A DNA stretch of 64,000 bases, from assembly GCA_017644425.1 (NCBI GenBank), contig JAEPLN010000001.1, positions 992,001 to 1,056,000 on the forward strand, in the 5' to 3' direction. Source of the DNA: Prochlorococcus marinus CUG1433. Its GTDB lineage: Bacteria > Cyanobacteriota > Cyanobacteriia > PCC-6307 > Cyanobiaceae. The stretch's first letter is position 1, and the number at the start of each line of letters is the position of its first letter. The notes beneath the pieces are model-generated. The model made no database searches. It saw only the letters and a program-made list of their open reading frames with translations, and was not told the DNA's origin. Positions 63,450 to 64,000 of the stretch are shown in pieces. A program made the translations under genes and the position numbers.

Positions 63450-63905
63450 TTGACTGAAGAACCGTGTCAATGCTCTGATTGTCAGAGATTTTATAAAGAG
63501 CATGATCGTCTTATTAGAGAATTTCCTACTTTTAAGGAGCAACAAGAATTAAATTGGGCATCAATTCAAGCTTTCAGAACGCTTTGTAGCAAGGTTACTA
63601 ATGATTTGCAGAGACAATTATCTGAAAGAGAATCTAATAAAGAGACAGCTCCAAAAGAAACACATATTTCCGACACAGAAATTACTGAAGCTTTAGATGA
63701 AATTGAAAGTGTAAATGCTTACTTATTTTCGATTGAAGCATTAATGGAAAGAATTTTTGATACAAAAATTTCAAATGGTATTGAAGTGAAATTTAGAGAA
63801 ATTGCAAATGAATTAGCACCAGATCCATTAAATATAGATAGATTAATTTTAAATAGACTATTTCATCAAACTCCAGATTTCCCTGATAAGAAAAATATTA
63901 ATTAG
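63450..63905 (+). CDS. Conserved protein with N-terminal Cys pair, function unknown
   Basis: A 151-residue acidic, helical protein. The start is TTG at 63450. The N-terminus has the cysteine cluster EPCQCSDCQRFY (C-x-C-x2-C), which could bind metal or form part of a redox site, followed by long amphipathic helices (FKEQQELNWASIQAFRTLC and a later ALDEIESVNAYLFSIEALMER, partly quoted). No family recognised. Its last 8 bases overlap the convergent glgP stop. Confidence 0.7.
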   Translation: MTEEPCQCSDCQRFYKEHDRLIREFPTFKEQQELNWASIQAFRTLCSKVTNDLQRQLSERESNKETAPKETHISDTEITEALDEIESVNAYLFSIEALMERIFDTKISNGIEVKFREIANELAPDPLNIDRLILNRLFHQTPDFPDKKNIN

Positions 63906-64000
63906 TTAATTCTTCAACATCGCACGTAATTTCTACAGGCATTGGAGAAACTTTCCAAATTGATTTGCAGTACTCTCTTATAGATCTATCTGAAGAAAAA
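63898..64000 (-). CDS. glgP: Glycogen phosphorylase, C-terminal end (partial)
   Basis: Only the last 33 residues and stop are inside the window. The sequence FSSDRSIREYCKSIWKV matches the C-terminus of glycogen phosphorylases (SSDRxIxEYxxxIW). The enzyme releases glucose-1-phosphate from glycogen at night. TAA is at 63898-63900, so the gene continues beyond the right edge and overlaps the preceding plus-strand gene by 8 bases. Confidence 0.88.
   Translation of the reverse strand, partial: FSSDRSIREYCKSIWKVSPMPVEITCDVEELTN

Overview
The window is a stretch of core chromosome from a marine picocyanobacterium, most likely a high-light-adapted Prochlorococcus. The grounds are very AT-rich DNA with AT-rich synonymous codons, short intergenic gaps, single-copy housekeeping genes, and oxygenic-photosynthesis genes among them (psaC, psbZ, ndhS, the sulfolipid gene sqdB, the Ycf27-type regulator rpaB, Ycf23/DUF561, and cobH of corrinoid synthesis). 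The exact strain cannot be named from sequence reading alone.

Layout. 1-2.85 kb (minus): rpmI-rplT-TPR protein-thiG-sqdB (5' part only). 2.9-5.8 kb (plus): a SpoIID-like protein and a membrane glycosyltransferase. 5.8-11.2 kb (minus): the proteostasis cluster tig-clpP-clpX followed by dnaX. 11.4-15.4 kb (plus): asd-dapA (lysine/diaminopimelate) and RNase J. 15.4-22.8 kb: tilS, ycf23, uvrB, lysC, holA, cobH. 22.8-27.5 kb: mutS, psbZ, ribH, tRNA-Gly, an NTF2-like protein and an acetyltransferase. 27.7-33.9 kb: secA, then minus-strand miaA-infC-GntR regulator-cysE. 34-41.5 kb: gyrB, an SH3-like protein, a tandem crcB pair, mgtE, a group-2 sigma factor, an alpha/beta hydrolase and a sugar kinase. 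41.5-47.8 kb: tsaE, ahcY, a DedA protein, ssb, mreBCD and rpaB. 47.9-55 kb: lysS, smpB, ruvB, a TPR protein, an M20 peptidase and thiC with a TPP riboswitch. 55-64 kb: acpP-fabF-tkt (minus), psaC, glmS, rimM, ndhS, rnc, rnpB, tRNA-Arg, two unknown genes and the 3' end of glgP.

Most genes form short co-oriented runs with stop/start overlaps (asd-dapA, gyrB-SH3 protein, crcB1-crcB2, mreC-mreD, M20-small membrane protein, GntR-cysE) and several tail-to-tail overlaps. Themes are translation and RNA processing (L20, L35, IF-3, RimM, RNase III, RNase J, RNase P RNA, TilS, MiaA, TsaE, SmpB, LysS), replication and repair (DnaX, HolA, GyrB, SSB, UvrB, MutS, RuvB), protein quality control, cell shape, thiamine synthesis and photosynthesis.

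The only interval over 300 bases without a protein gene is 62494-63085. It holds the RNase P RNA and tRNA-Arg. I see no insertion sequences, prophage, CRISPR array, toxin-antitoxin pair or defence island, and no convincing undescribed multi-gene system. The items most worth a second look are small: an A8 run in dnaX positioned to make a gamma-like product, an asymmetric crcB pair, candidate regulatory repeats upstream of rpaB, the sigma gene and the GntR gene, and a long AT hairpin in the RNase P RNA.
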